From the NCBI RefSeq assembly GCF_035046485.1, contig NC_085138.1:273277694-273341693 (forward strand): a DNA stretch of 64,000 nucleotides, in the 5' to 3' direction. This stretch comes from Aedes albopictus (Eukaryota > Arthropoda > Insecta > Diptera > Culicidae). Positions 22,683 to 32,951 of the stretch are shown in pieces. A model generated the notes under the pieces. It had not been told where the DNA came from. It worked only from the letters and a program-made list of their open reading frames with translations, and ran no database searches. The first letter of the stretch is position 1. Each line of letters begins with the position of its first letter. Both the position numbers and the translations under genes were made by a program.

Positions 22683-25600
22683 TAGTTGTTTCATTATTCG
22701 AAACAGTTCTCTGCGCCATTTAGCGCCGAAAGCAGTTAGACGAGTTCAAAGTTGCCCTATGAAAATCAGTAATTTATAAATAACTTCGTTATTTCAAAAG
22801 CTAGCGGTTTTTGATGTTCAGCAAAAGCATGTACTTTTATATTCCAAACAAATTTTGTAGAAGACGCAAAAAATGTTGAAAATCCCGTTTAAAAGTTATG
22901 ATGATATATATGATTTCTGGGAGTCATACACATACAACAAATCTCGTAATATATGATATTTAGCATTATGACGTCTTCGACAAAGTTGTTCAAAATTGAG
23001 GTTTGCACAACTTTGCCGAAGACATTAAACGTCTATCTGCATTTTTGAAAAAAATATATCTTTCATCTCACTTATAGGTGGATTGATCATCCAACTCTTC
23101 TTGTCAAAAGATGCGCTTAGTCTTATGTAGAAACCTCTCCAAAGAAACCATATCATTATGATAAGTATGAAGAAATCAAACAGTATTTGAAGCTGTAAGG
23201 TAGGACATGAGGTACCTAGTAACGAATAAGCATTTCTCACCAACCGGTTGACGACCTTATCGTCATTTGCAAGTTCTGGAAGGCACGGCATGTTCTACCC
23301 AATTCATGTGACTTTATGCAACAACTTCAACAGTGAAACATAAATTTCCCTCGGCTAACCATATAAATTATCGGAAAAGCGGAGCGGAAACATAATTTTG
23401 TAAATAAAACCACCGATAACCATCACAAACTAGCTTGAATGTATGCTCTGCCAGCATGCTAATGCTGTTGGCAGGTGCACCATAACTAAAGTCCCCACTC
23501 AGACTGAAACTAAGCGGAAAACGTGCCGGGAAAAACGACATGATGAAAAATAGGTATTTACATCGGTCATAGCCTAAGCTCACGTGACAAGCCTTCCCGT
23601 GTCGTTGCATGCCTTAAACGAGGGACAACGAACAAGAAAAACGTTGCACTCATGCTGCCGGTCGAAATATGATAGCCAAGTCCTGATACAGTATTTATTC
23701 AAGCGTTTTGCAAGTAATATGCCAGAACTTGTTGCGTTTGTCTTGAAAAGTCAGAATTAGAAATAAGCTGACCTATATTGTAAGTCAAACCAAACCGAAT
23801 ACACTGAATTTTCATTCATTGACGACAATTCACTACTAATTGACCAAACTTGGTGACATTTACAAACTTCGTTCGTTAAGCCAAATGCCATGAAGTTCAC
23901 TCCACCTCGTTTCCGTTGATTATGCCAATCTCGGTTCTCCAAATCAAGCCTCTTACCTAAACTAACCAAAAATGCCATATAACTGCTGCGACTAATGAGT
24001 GCCAAGCGACGACAGTCGCAAAGGCGACAATAGCTACTTGAAAGTGACTTGGCTTCACACTCTCCGCTCGTTGGTGACCCGGGTGGAAGTAATAAAAGGT
24101 TCGTGTGTTCATTTTTCAATTAACGAGGGAAGGGCAACATAAATCTTACGTCAACGCGCCCGTCTTGCCCCGGTGAGTTTCTCCCTTCACTCAACCACAC
24201 CGGCGTCCCTGAGATTGGGGGTGGTCCCATCGACAAAGTGGAAAATTGCTGGGAAATTATGGGCTGGATGGGTGAAGAAAAGCTAAATACTAATAGGATC
24301 GAATACGCTCCATGGAACTCCATGATACGGAACAATCAGGTGAAGTTAGGTTAACATACAAAACCCTTATCGATGTTTTAAATTTCGTACCGCTGTTGGT
24401 AAAAAACTTTAAAATTTTATTTCATGATTTAAGAAATGTGTTGCTGTATAATAACAGAATGGAGATTTCAAAAAGAAGTCATAATCCATATCTACGGTTC
24501 AAATTACTTTTATGATTTTGTAGCTCTACGAACCTTACACCCTTAAACGAAATTGTGTTCAGCTATCCTGCGTAGAAGGTGGGCTCCAAGTATTGAAGCA
24601 GACCCATAATTTAGGCGGGGACCTTTGACCCGATCACCCCCCTGACTGACTGGCTACCGGTTCCCACCCACTGCCGCGCCAGCACCGTTTTGTGTGTGTG
24701 ATGGGGATTGTAAGGAGCAAGCCGCCCTTATTTGCGTTTATGGCCGAGTAAATGTTGTGCCGAGCGTGTACACATTTCCATAACGTGACGAGATGAGATT
24801 TATGATTGTTCCGCATGATAGCAAGGATAATGCCGTCAGGCGAGCCGCGCCGAACCGGTTGTTATGTGTTTAGCGCACAAGAAAGCGTAAATGGATTCGG
24901 CTCGGCGGCGCGGCGAGATGGTGTAATTTCCTACGCCAGTGTGTCGCTTTCAATGAGTTAATTTTTTGGGATATCGCGTTGATGTATGGACTTATGAAAT
25001 TTTTGTCAGATATATTTTGATGGAAAGTAAACTTCAAGATCGTGGATCTGGCAATCTGGCAGAATCACTCATAAAAACCATTGAATAGAGTTATCAGTTT
25101 GACATGTTTGGCGTATTAGCATTAAAATTTACATTAACATTGAGCAAGTCGCACAAATTTGCATATGATACAGTACTAGACTATTGTACCCTGCCCGTCA
25201 TAGGAGGTATAGGCTCACTAAAAGTAGTGCAATCTTGAGTGCAATAATATTGCATCACTCTGACCCACCTCGATAGCTCTTAAACCATAACACGTGCTGA
25301 AATGCCGCCTTCAGAAAAGTTGTTGCTCTTGGGCTTCTTAATAACTTTGCTGAAGACAGCATCTTTGTAAGTCCTCAGGTTTTGGAGATATCGACTTGAG
25401 TCAATGTGATGCAATACTGTTGCAATACTTTTTACTAATCTTTGTCTCTTAGAGAAAGATTGACGCACTTCCAACGGTAGAGGATGGCCCTGGTCGTGTC
25501 CTAGTTAGGGATGGAGAAGCATGATTAGGGATTGCTCATTAATCATGAAAGAGTTTGTTACCGTCCTAAACGGTAACATTTGAACTGGATATGGTTTTGG

Positions 25601-25751
25601 AAAGAAGGATCGCACTATTAACACGGTAACGCTCCTTTTGAACGTTTTGGACAATAGCACCAATGACGATACGTGGAGCAATAGCACCTAAAGCGATGAG
25701 GGGATGAGCGATGAACTAGCCTGAAGTCTGCCGTACTGGAACAGCGAAACT
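22683..25751. other. Mostly unique non-coding sequence
   Basis: No long ORF with a recognisable domain. 22690-23110 contains a mosquito-type dispersed sequence with a hairpin (listed separately). 23300-24340 and 24600-24960 are more GC-rich, without repeats visible in this window. Overlapping short frames in the first of these do not look like a family I know. 24600-24960 could be host regulatory DNA, but nothing proves it. Confidence 0.35.
22973..23023. repeat. 17-bp hairpin around CTTCGACAAAGTTGT
   Basis: GTCTTCGACAAAGTTGT at 22973-22989 pairs with ACAACTTTGCCGAAGAC at 23007-23023, with one mismatch and a 17-nt loop. It is probably the terminus of a dispersed repeat. Confidence 0.5.
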
Positions 25752-25889
25752 ATGGCGGAGAAAAAGGTCGATCTGAAAATATTCGGGAATCAGGGCGAAT
25801 GTGATCGATCTCTGCAGATATTGGTGCGACCGAGACCGGCAGTTGGTTTTAGCGCACTTCGCAGCAAGGACGTGCGCGTCAAAGGTTAA
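25752..25889 (+). CDS. Possible small ORF, 45 residues, unrecognised
   Basis: ATG at 25752 to TAA at 25887. Starts MAEKKVDLKIFGNQ and ends VRVKG. An AATAAA overlaps the sequence just after the stop (25888-25894). Codon use is plausible, but nothing upstream confirms a promoter and I recognise no family. It may be chance. Confidence 0.2.
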   Translation: MAEKKVDLKIFGNQGECDRSLQILVRPRPAVGFSALRSKDVRVKG

Positions 25890-25986
25890 AATAAACCCGG
25901 AACTTTTTTAGTGTGAATCAGTACACCCTCCCCCTTCCGTACACGTGGGAGAGGGGCCTTTATGAGATGTTTCGTATATACGACCA

Positions 25987-26199
25987 TCAGGTGAAGAGAA
26001 AACAACATCGCGGAGCAGTAACGGCCGATTCGACATTCTCGGCGCACGTGGGCGCAGATGGGTCGTAGTGTCGTCCGGTCAGTAGCACCTCGAGACGAAT
26101 GTTCGGGATCATCAACTCATCCTCAACCTGCCACGCCAACGCCATCACCAAGTCGGCTTCATTGTGTGCAGTACATCGGATAGCTTTGAACTTTCCCAC
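25987..26199 (-). CDS. Unrecognised short ORF
   Basis: 70 codons starting with a non-ATG codon. Contains CTAHNEADLVMALAWQVEDE and GRHYDPSAPTC. The amino-acid composition is protein-like, but no family comes to mind. It may be an exon or transposon scrap. Confidence 0.2.
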   Translation of the reverse strand: MGKFKAIRCTAHNEADLVMALAWQVEDELMIPNIRLEVLLTGRHYDPSAPTCAENVESAVTAPRCCFLFT

Positions 26200-26514
26200 A
26201 GCAGCCGAAAGCTCTCCCTTGCTTCAACACCCTGGAACTCGGGAGCAAAAGAGGCCTTTCGCGCCCACCCCCGAAAGCTGCCGACGGTCAGACCAGCAGC
26301 TTAAGGTCTAGGTGGGTCCCCTTGGGACCGCACGAGTTCCCGGGGTCAAAAGACGTTTCAAGTTTATGGGGAGGAAGGGGGTTTGAGAAATCGTATTCAC
26401 GCATACAACAATATTTGTGTTTTCATAAAAACGACTCTCTTTAATATACGCGGACACATTTGACGCTAGACAACGAACTAGCATGCAACATCCAGTGGCA
26501 CAACCGAAATTTTT

Positions 26515-26620
26515 CCTAACAGCTGCGGTGGGAATCGAACCCGCTTCCCGCGGGTTTTCAGACGGAAATGGCGGTACACTCCACCAGAAATTCCCCGATT
26601 CGCCGATGACGGTTGCCGAA
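26515..26620 (-). mobile_element. tRNA-like SINE head
   Basis: The minus strand has a box A-like TGGTGGAGTG and, about 46 bp downstream, a perfect box B GGTTCGATTCC. The T-stem is imperfect and no canonical cloverleaf forms, so it is a tRNA-derived SINE or tRNA pseudogene and not a working tRNA. The SINE body would extend leftwards; its end is not clear. Confidence 0.55.
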
Positions 26621-27385
26621 TGAAATTCAGAAAAACCAGCCGTACGAAAAAAAGCGCTGGCCACTACTCGTCTAACAGGAGCTACTATTGGATTGAAGCA
26701 CATTCACTATAATTAGAATTTAATTACCTTTTTCGTAGATAATTCCGTAACTCTATAAAAATTTAGAAGAAACCGCGAAATCTCGGACCTCGGTCCACTA
26801 AACGTCAAAGAAAGACACCAAAAATTACAACTTTTACATTAAGAAACTCACTCACAACTGTTACCTTTAATTTGCAATAACTTGCAAATAACTTGCACAG
26901 TTAAAATCTGCAATTAACCTCAACTCAATCTTAAACTGAACTCAAACTCAATATAACTTTCAAATAACTTGGACTTAACTCGCGCACTTCTACTTGCCAG
27001 CCATATTTGTAGCGAAATGACCCAGTTAGAGTATCACTTGCGCCTCGAAACTGTGTAGCTTTTCGAAATTCCCACTATTGAAATTGTGAACTATTATTCC
27101 AAATCGCGCCAACTATTTCGACATGGCGATTTTCATGCATGGCGACAAATTTGCAGTCCGACTGTAGTCCACCAAAAGGTATGTGAGCGCCATGCGCATC
27201 ATGCTATTTTTTTTTTTTTATAGAATTAGAAAATCTGCAACAGATACCCAAGGTTCCTCGGGTGATGTGGGGATCGACCCACTAAAAACTCATTCTCTCT
27301 CTTCCTTACCTTCGCGGTACGCCCGTTAGGGATGACTTCGAGAAGGGGAGGGGGGACCGTGCATGAGTACACTCTAATAGTAAGC
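26621..27385. other. Unassigned
   Basis: AT-rich, with runs of near-identical CTCAA/AACTTG words at 26870-26990. No gene. Around 27240-27340 a GGGATCGACCC word gives a weak box B resemblance only. Confidence 0.3.
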
Positions 27386-27448
27386 GTTAAAGCTTCTGTG
27401 TTATTAACACTCATGCTATAAAAGTGTTAATAACACAGAAGCTTTAAC
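27386..27448. repeat. Perfect 26-bp hairpin with 11-nt loop
   Basis: The arm GTTAAAGCTTCTGTGTTATT plus AACACT (27386-27411) is the exact reverse complement of 27423-27448. The loop is CATGCTATAAA. Weaker pairing extends outward. It could be a tiny foldback element, a cruciform-prone site or a small hairpin RNA precursor. Confidence 0.7.
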
Positions 27449-28244
27449 ACATACTGTGACATTCATGAGTATAAGTAACAGACATGGGCCGATTTTACGA
27501 ACAATTGAAATATTTCAATATCGTTGGTTTAATTTTTTTCGCTGTCATTATTTTTCCTGTCCGCGATTTTCGAGTCCGATAGGGCAATTTTCGTGGTTCT
27601 GATTCTACTGAGTTATGATAACGGAATCCGCCGGAGTGTTGTTGGAAAAACGGTTATTTTTGCAGAGGGTTCCGAGGAGATTTGAAATGCGGAAATCGAT
27701 CAAAAACCGTGCGTGTGATCCATCGTGAGTGTCACGTTTTCCTGTGCATGAAACGCGGGCCAATTCCAGCTGGCATACAAACGACAAGAAACCAGCCGTA
27801 AAGTATCCGTTAGTGTGAGGTTCTTGAAAGTGGTTCCGATTTTTTAGACTGTGTGGTTGCGTGTTGAGGAGGGTAAATGCAGTTCTGGAAAAAAAAAAGT
27901 GTTGGGGATAACCTGCTGTTGTTCTGTGCATTTGTGTACTTGAATCGGGCCATGTGTGAAGTTTTCTTCTATTTTGAATGTTGCCATGACATTTGTTGAA
28001 AAGTGGGTATTTGAGTAGTAAGTGAAATTCACATTTTACACATTTACTAGTGGCCACCGCTGGCAAGTGAATCTATTTATGGTACATAGCAAAATTCCCG
28101 CATGAATCGATTATGGAAGAGTTTTATATTTTTTGTTGTAGTTTGATTGGTTCGCAGCAATGCCTTTTTTCTATCGCTCTGGAAATGGCGCTCGTCGGTC
28201 GAGGGCTTAGCCGATACGCTACTAAAGTCACATTAGAATCTGTA
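27449..28244. other. Unassigned, possibly transcribed leader
   Basis: Even composition, GT-rich on the plus strand, no repeats seen and no convincing ORF. It has the look of an insect 5' untranslated exon, but no splice-site pair or start codon can be tied to it. RTE copy 2 inserted just after it. Confidence 0.25.
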
Positions 28245-28291
28245 GAAGTGAAATATACCTACCTTGATACCTTGTTGGCTACAGAGTAACT

Positions 28292-31261
28292 TTACTCCAA
28301 TGCCGAGCGTATAGTAGAGCACCATCTTTGTCGGTCTTGGGCGATGTTCCTCCAGTTTCCCCGAACGTGTAGGGATCGTAGATCTTCTTCAACCGCGTGC
28401 AGCCAGCGAGTTCGCGGCCGCCCACGAAGTCGCCTACCTCTACCGGGTTCTCTGCTGAATATTGTTTTCGCTATTCTTTCTTCCGACATTCGCACTACGT
28501 GTCCAGCCCACTGAAGTCTGCCGTATTTTATACGTTTCACAATATTCGCATCTTCGTACACTTGGTACAACTCGTGATTCATGCGTCTGCGCCACACTCC
28601 ATTTTCTTGTTTCCCACCGAGAATTGTCCGCAGCACTTTGCGCTCAAAAACTCCAAAAGCTTTTCGGTCTACCTCCTTTAACGTCCACGCTTCGTGACCG
28701 TAGAGGGCAACCGGAAGAATCAGCGTCTTATACAGAGCGAATTTTGTTTGCGTTTGCAAGTTACGGGACCTAAGCTGGCTACGCAATCCGTAAAAGGCCC
28801 TATTCGCAGCTGCAATACGCCTTTTCACTTCACGGGAAACGTCATTGTCACATGTCACAAGTGTTCCAAGATAAACAAATTCTTCAACAACTTCAAACAC
28901 TTCCCCATCAATCACTACCTCAGCACTAACACCACTAGGCCTGCTTCTGTCTCTACCCGCTATCATGTACTTCGTCTTGGTAGAGTTAATCGTCAAGCCT
29001 ATCCTCGCTGTCTCTCTCTTCAGAGGAGCATAAGCTTCCTCCACTGCCCTACGATCGATGCCGATGAGATCAATATCGTCCGCAAAACCGAGGAGCATGT
29101 GCGACCGTGTGATGATAGAGCCGTTCCTCTGCACGCCTGACCTCCTAATCGCTCCTTCGAGTGCAATGTTGAACAATAAATTTGAAAGAGCATCCCCCTG
29201 CTTCAATCCATCCAAGGTCACAAACGACGTAGACACTTCGTCCGCGATCCGAATACTTGATTTTGATCCATCCAACGTTGCGCGTATCAGCCTAATTAGT
29301 TTCGCCGGAAAACCATGTTCTGACATTATCTGCCAAAGCTCATTTCTTTTCACTGAATCGTACGCTGCTTTAAAATCAATGAACAGATGGTGAGTCTGCA
29401 AGTTATATTCCCGAAATTTATCTAGGATCATCCGCAGGGTAAACATTTGATCCGTCGTTGATCGGCCCTCACGAAAACCAGCCTGGTATTCGCCGACGAA
29501 GGACTCCTCAAGAGGTCGCAGTCTGTTGAACAGGACACGTGACAGTATCTTATACGCCGAATTTAAAAGGGTAATCCCTCTGTAATTGGCACACTCCAGT
29601 CTGTGCCCTTTCTTGTAGATTGGGCATATGAGGCCATCCAACCAACTAGTGGGCAATTCTTCATCCTCCCAAATCTTTATAATAATCTGATGGATTGATT
29701 GATGTAGCTGCTCGCTTCCGTGCTTAAGAAGTTCGACCGGGATCTCGTCCTTCCCAGCAGCCTTGCTGTTTTTCAGCTCCTTAAGGGCCTTTTTAACCTC
29801 ATCCAGTGTTGGTGGTTCCACTGCTTGACTGTCATCCATTATGTTAATCCTGTTCCTGGGTGCTCCTTCGCTGCTACCATTCAACAAATCTTCGAAGTGC
29901 TCCTTCCACCTGGCTGCCACCATTGTTTTGTCTGTCAGCAAATTTCCTTCCCGGTCATTGCACATGGCGGGCACTGGCGCAGTCTTGTGCCGCGCGCCAT
30001 TGACAGTTGCATAAAATCTCCGCATATCGTTCCTGTCCATACTTTCCTGCGCTTCAGCAATAACACTCTCTTCGTGTTGCCGTTTTTTCCTGCGGTGGAT
30101 TCGTTTCTCTTCTGCTCTTGCAACCCTGTACCGCTCTCTGTTCTGCCGGGTACCGGCCACTAGCATTCGACTTCTGGCGGCATTCTTTTCGTTCGTCGCT
30201 CGTTGGCAGTCCTCGTCAAACCAACCATTACGTTGGCGTCGCTGAGCGGTACCAATCACCTCTTGCGCTGTTGTTGTCACTGCTTCGTGGATACTTCCCC
30301 ACAAGCTGTTGACATCTCCAGATCCGTTGGTCTCTCCTATCCTCTCGTCTAGCTTCTGATGGTACTGTGCAGCAACCCCTTCGGCTGACAAGCGCTGGAT
30401 ATTGAAACGCATCGTCCTGTTGTTTCTTGAACTCGTGACGCTGGATAATCGCGCCCGAATTTTAGCGGCTACAAGATAATGATCCGAGTCGATGTTCGGG
30501 CCTCTGTAGGACCTCACATCTATGACGTCCGAGAAATGTCGCCCGTCGACCAGCACGTGGTCTATCTGGGAGCAAGTGTCACCACTCGGGTGTCGCCAGG
30601 TGTGTTTTCGGATATTCTTACGTGCGAAGTAGGTACTGCTGATTGCCATCCCTCTAGCAGCAGCGAATGTCACAAGGCGCAGACCATTATCGTTGGTAAC
30701 AGAATGAAGGCTTTCCGTTCCAATGACAGGCCGAAAGAAACTTTCTCTGCCGATCTGCGCATTTGCATCTCCGATGACTATTTTGACATCTTGTTTTGGG
30801 CACTCTCCGTAGGCCTTATCAAGGCTCTCATAGAACTCATCCTTCATGTCATCGTGTTTGTCGTTCGTTGGCGCATAGATGCTGATCAGGCTGTAGTTGA
30901 AGAACTTGCCCTTCATCCTCAACACACAGATTCGGTCGCTTATCGGCTTCCACCGAATAACTCGCTTCATCTGCTTCCCGATCACTATAAAGCCAACTCC
31001 GCGTTCTGCCTTATCGCCGCCGCTGTAGTAGATGTGGTACTTGAATGAAGTGTTGGCGATGGGATCCACCGCTCGGAATTCGCGTTCTCCAGTTTTGGGC
31101 CAGCGTATCTCCTGGATAGCGGCCACATTAACGCCGACATTCCGCAGTTCACGAGCCAGGAGCCCAACACGTGCGGGTTCATTCAAAGTTCTCACGTTCC
31201 AAGATCCGACTTTCCAATCGTTGTCCTTGATTCGTTGCCGGGTCTGTTGCCGTTGAATCAA
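28292..31261 (-). CDS. RTE ORF2 polyprotein, open end to end
   Basis: 989 residues with a complete endonuclease (QEIRW, GDANAQIG, SDHYLV), reverse transcriptase (FIDFKAAYD, LKQGDALSNLLFN, FADDIDLIG) and the RTE C-terminal region. It runs past the TAG of copy 1, adding WCSTIRSALE before TAA. The listed first codon is TTG. The frame is open only from the TGA at 31304-31306, and there is no ATG before residue 98. The protein would nick and prime at genomic targets and copy the element's RNA. Whether it is expressed cannot be seen. Confidence 0.92.
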   Translation of the reverse strand: MIQRQQTRQRIKDNDWKVGSWNVRTLNEPARVGLLARELRNVGVNVAAIQEIRWPKTGEREFRAVDPIANTSFKYHIYYSGGDKAERGVGFIVIGKQMKRVIRWKPISDRICVLRMKGKFFNYSLISIYAPTNDKHDDMKDEFYESLDKAYGECPKQDVKIVIGDANAQIGRESFFRPVIGTESLHSVTNDNGLRLVTFAAARGMAISSTYFARKNIRKHTWRHPSGDTCSQIDHVLVDGRHFSDVIDVRSYRGPNIDSDHYLVAAKIRARLSSVTSSRNNRTMRFNIQRLSAEGVAAQYHQKLDERIGETNGSGDVNSLWGSIHEAVTTTAQEVIGTAQRRQRNGWFDEDCQRATNEKNAARSRMLVAGTRQNRERYRVARAEEKRIHRRKKRQHEESVIAEAQESMDRNDMRRFYATVNGARHKTAPVPAMCNDREGNLLTDKTMVAARWKEHFEDLLNGSSEGAPRNRINIMDDSQAVEPPTLDEVKKALKELKNSKAAGKDEIPVELLKHGSEQLHQSIHQIIIKIWEDEELPTSWLDGLICPIYKKGHRLECANYRGITLLNSAYKILSRVLFNRLRPLEESFVGEYQAGFREGRSTTDQMFTLRMILDKFREYNLQTHHLFIDFKAAYDSVKRNELWQIMSEHGFPAKLIRLIRATLDGSKSSIRIADEVSTSFVTLDGLKQGDALSNLLFNIALEGAIRRSGVQRNGSIITRSHMLLGFADDIDLIGIDRRAVEEAYAPLKRETARIGLTINSTKTKYMIAGRDRSRPSGVSAEVVIDGEVFEVVEEFVYLGTLVTCDNDVSREVKRRIAAANRAFYGLRSQLRSRNLQTQTKFALYKTLILPVALYGHEAWTLKEVDRKAFGVFERKVLRTILGGKQENGVWRRRMNHELYQVYEDANIVKRIKYGRLQWAGHVVRMSEERIAKTIFSREPGRGRRLRGRPRTRWLHAVEEDLRSLHVRGNWRNIAQDRQRWCSTIRSALE

Positions 31262-31303
31262 TCCGTTTACTCTACTATTGCTTTTCTGGGTGTTTGAAGG
31301 TTT

Positions 31304-31393
31304 TCAGCAGGCTACCTTACCGGGGCCGCGCTGCCTACATTGCGTTGAAGGGGCTGCCTTCTTAGGTATAGCTGACGCAATACAGCATTTCAT
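31304..31393 (-). CDS. RTE leader ORF, copy 2
   Basis: Same 29-codon ATG-initiated leader as in copy 1, ending in the same TGA, in frame with ORF2. In this copy the frame is also open upstream of the ATG, across the insertion junction into flanking DNA (to about 31552), which is chance. Confidence 0.4.
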   Translation of the reverse strand: MKCCIASAIPKKAAPSTQCRQRGPGKVAC

Positions 31394-31480
31394 ACTCAGC
31401 CGCTGGATGCCAGAACAGACGCTGTTTGAGCCGCACCTCCTTGGTGAACAGACGCTCGGATCGTACGAAGTGAAATATAC

Positions 31481-32699
31481 AAGAAGAAATAAATGAAGAA
31501 AATCAGAGAAAATTATGCGTGCGAAAACATACTGTTGCTGCTCATGTTTCAAATGGATTGCCTCTCACTCGGAGAAAAAAAATAGGCAAATCAGAAATAT
31601 TTCTGCCAAGACTCCATGTGAAGAACATTAATCACACATTTAGCTGATCGGCATTGGACCACAATAACCACACCACAATTGGTGAGATCTTTCCAATATT
31701 ATTTATTTATGAATAATTCTACTTCAGTATATATACATATGTTTATATAAGTACATTTAAGTTGAAAATTCGCTATTTTCAACATCCTTTCATCTATTGG
31801 AAGCTGCTTCAGTTCTGGGCTCTTTCTAAGTTGATGAAGGGATTTATAAATGCTTGCAAGGACTTGGCCAGGTGTGTGGAGCTGAGTGAGTCTATGACAT
31901 TGTAGATAGTAGCGACATCAGAAATGTCAATGGATATATTCAACTTTGCAACTCCATCCAAGATTTGTGCAAGTAATCATGCTATGCTATGCTATGCTAT
32001 GCTATGCTATGCTATGCTAATAGAAATATTTCAATATCGTTAACATTAATACAAACACAAATTAAAACTACTTTGGGGTGATACACAAATGTTACACGAA
32101 TGCACTTTTTAGTGTAAAGTGTCATTAATGAATAAAAAAAAAGATACGAAGATTATGTCACGCAAAAATCGACGTTTTTCGTTTTTAAATAAATGAAGTA
32201 CAACATACACAATTACGTTATTTGCATAAATGTGCCAAGAAAGAATTTCATAAAGTTGTTTGAATATCCGATTGTTTAATATTGTTAAGCTTATGTATAG
32301 GAAGCTTATTTAACTCTCACTAGGTTCAATTGTTTACACAGTTTTATTTTTAAATAATAAATGACATTACAGTAATTTGATTATTTCTGTAAATTTCCTT
32401 CAACATGATTAATGATCGTTTCAACTTGTATTTATTTATATGAATCTTTATTTATACCTAATGATATTGTTTTAAGACATTTAACAACAAAATCAAAGAT
32501 TCCATTTCATATGTCATATACGTGCTTTTTAATTACAGACAGTAGTAATTGTTTTCGTCGTCCGAATAATTCAACAAGTTCCTTTATTTTCTTATAGAAG
32601 TGTGAGGGACCAGATCTCATGATAGCACAACCCGGAATATTGCACCACTGTTCTGGTCAGGCCCGTGCACGGAAAATGCATCAAGGGAGGGTTTTTTTC
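31481..32699. other. Unique AT-rich sequence
   Basis: No gene. Contains the microsatellite at 31979-32018 and several poly(A/T) runs. Confidence 0.35.
31979..32018. repeat. (ATGCT)8 microsatellite
   Basis: About eight uninterrupted ATGCT units. Confidence 0.95.
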
Positions 32700-32951
32700 C
32701 TAATTCTGGAAAATGGCGGTCACCTGGTCACCTAGTCTATAAAACATCAGCAATAAGAGGGGTTTAATTCCCAAAATCCCTCTTTTGTGCACGGTCTTAG
32801 CTATGGTATTTGTAGGAAGAAATATGGAGTAAATGGCGACATATTCAATCTTCAGTTTCTCAGCGTTATAATGAGCAGAGCAATTATCGTAAACTAGGAC
32901 TGCTCGCGTAGGAAGACTTGAGTCTGCCAAACATTTGCGGACGTTCAGCAC
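32700..32951 (-). pseudogene. pogo/Tigger-like transposase scrap
   Basis: Minus-strand frame containing AVLVYDNCSAHYNAEKL, a spacer, then IYSIFLPTNTIAKTVHKRGIL. This resembles the second catalytic Asp block (LDNxxAH) and the following LPPNTT...QPxDQG block of pogo/jerky-type DDE transposases, with the Gln-Pro-Asp part eroded. Neither the DNA-binding domain nor the first Asp is found nearby. Remnant only. Confidence 0.5.

Larger units (their letters stand above)
28259..31466 (-). mobile_element. RTE-clade LINE, copy 2 (ORF intact)
   Basis: Flanked by the 14-bp duplication GAAGTGAAATATAC (28245-28258 and 31467-31480). Its 3' end is identical in position and sequence type to copy 1. It stops 5' at the base equivalent to 17055 of copy 1, so it is 5'-truncated by about 179 bp yet keeps the leader ORF and all of ORF2. 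Position offset to copy 1 is constant (14411) from end to end. Identity is high enough to suggest recent movement. Confidence 0.93.

Noticed and set aside
24600..24960. Host enhancer
   Set aside because: Only composition and lack of repeats speak for it; no motif cluster I can defend without comparison to other species.
26515..26620. Possible functional tRNA
   Set aside because: Good box B but no coherent cloverleaf.
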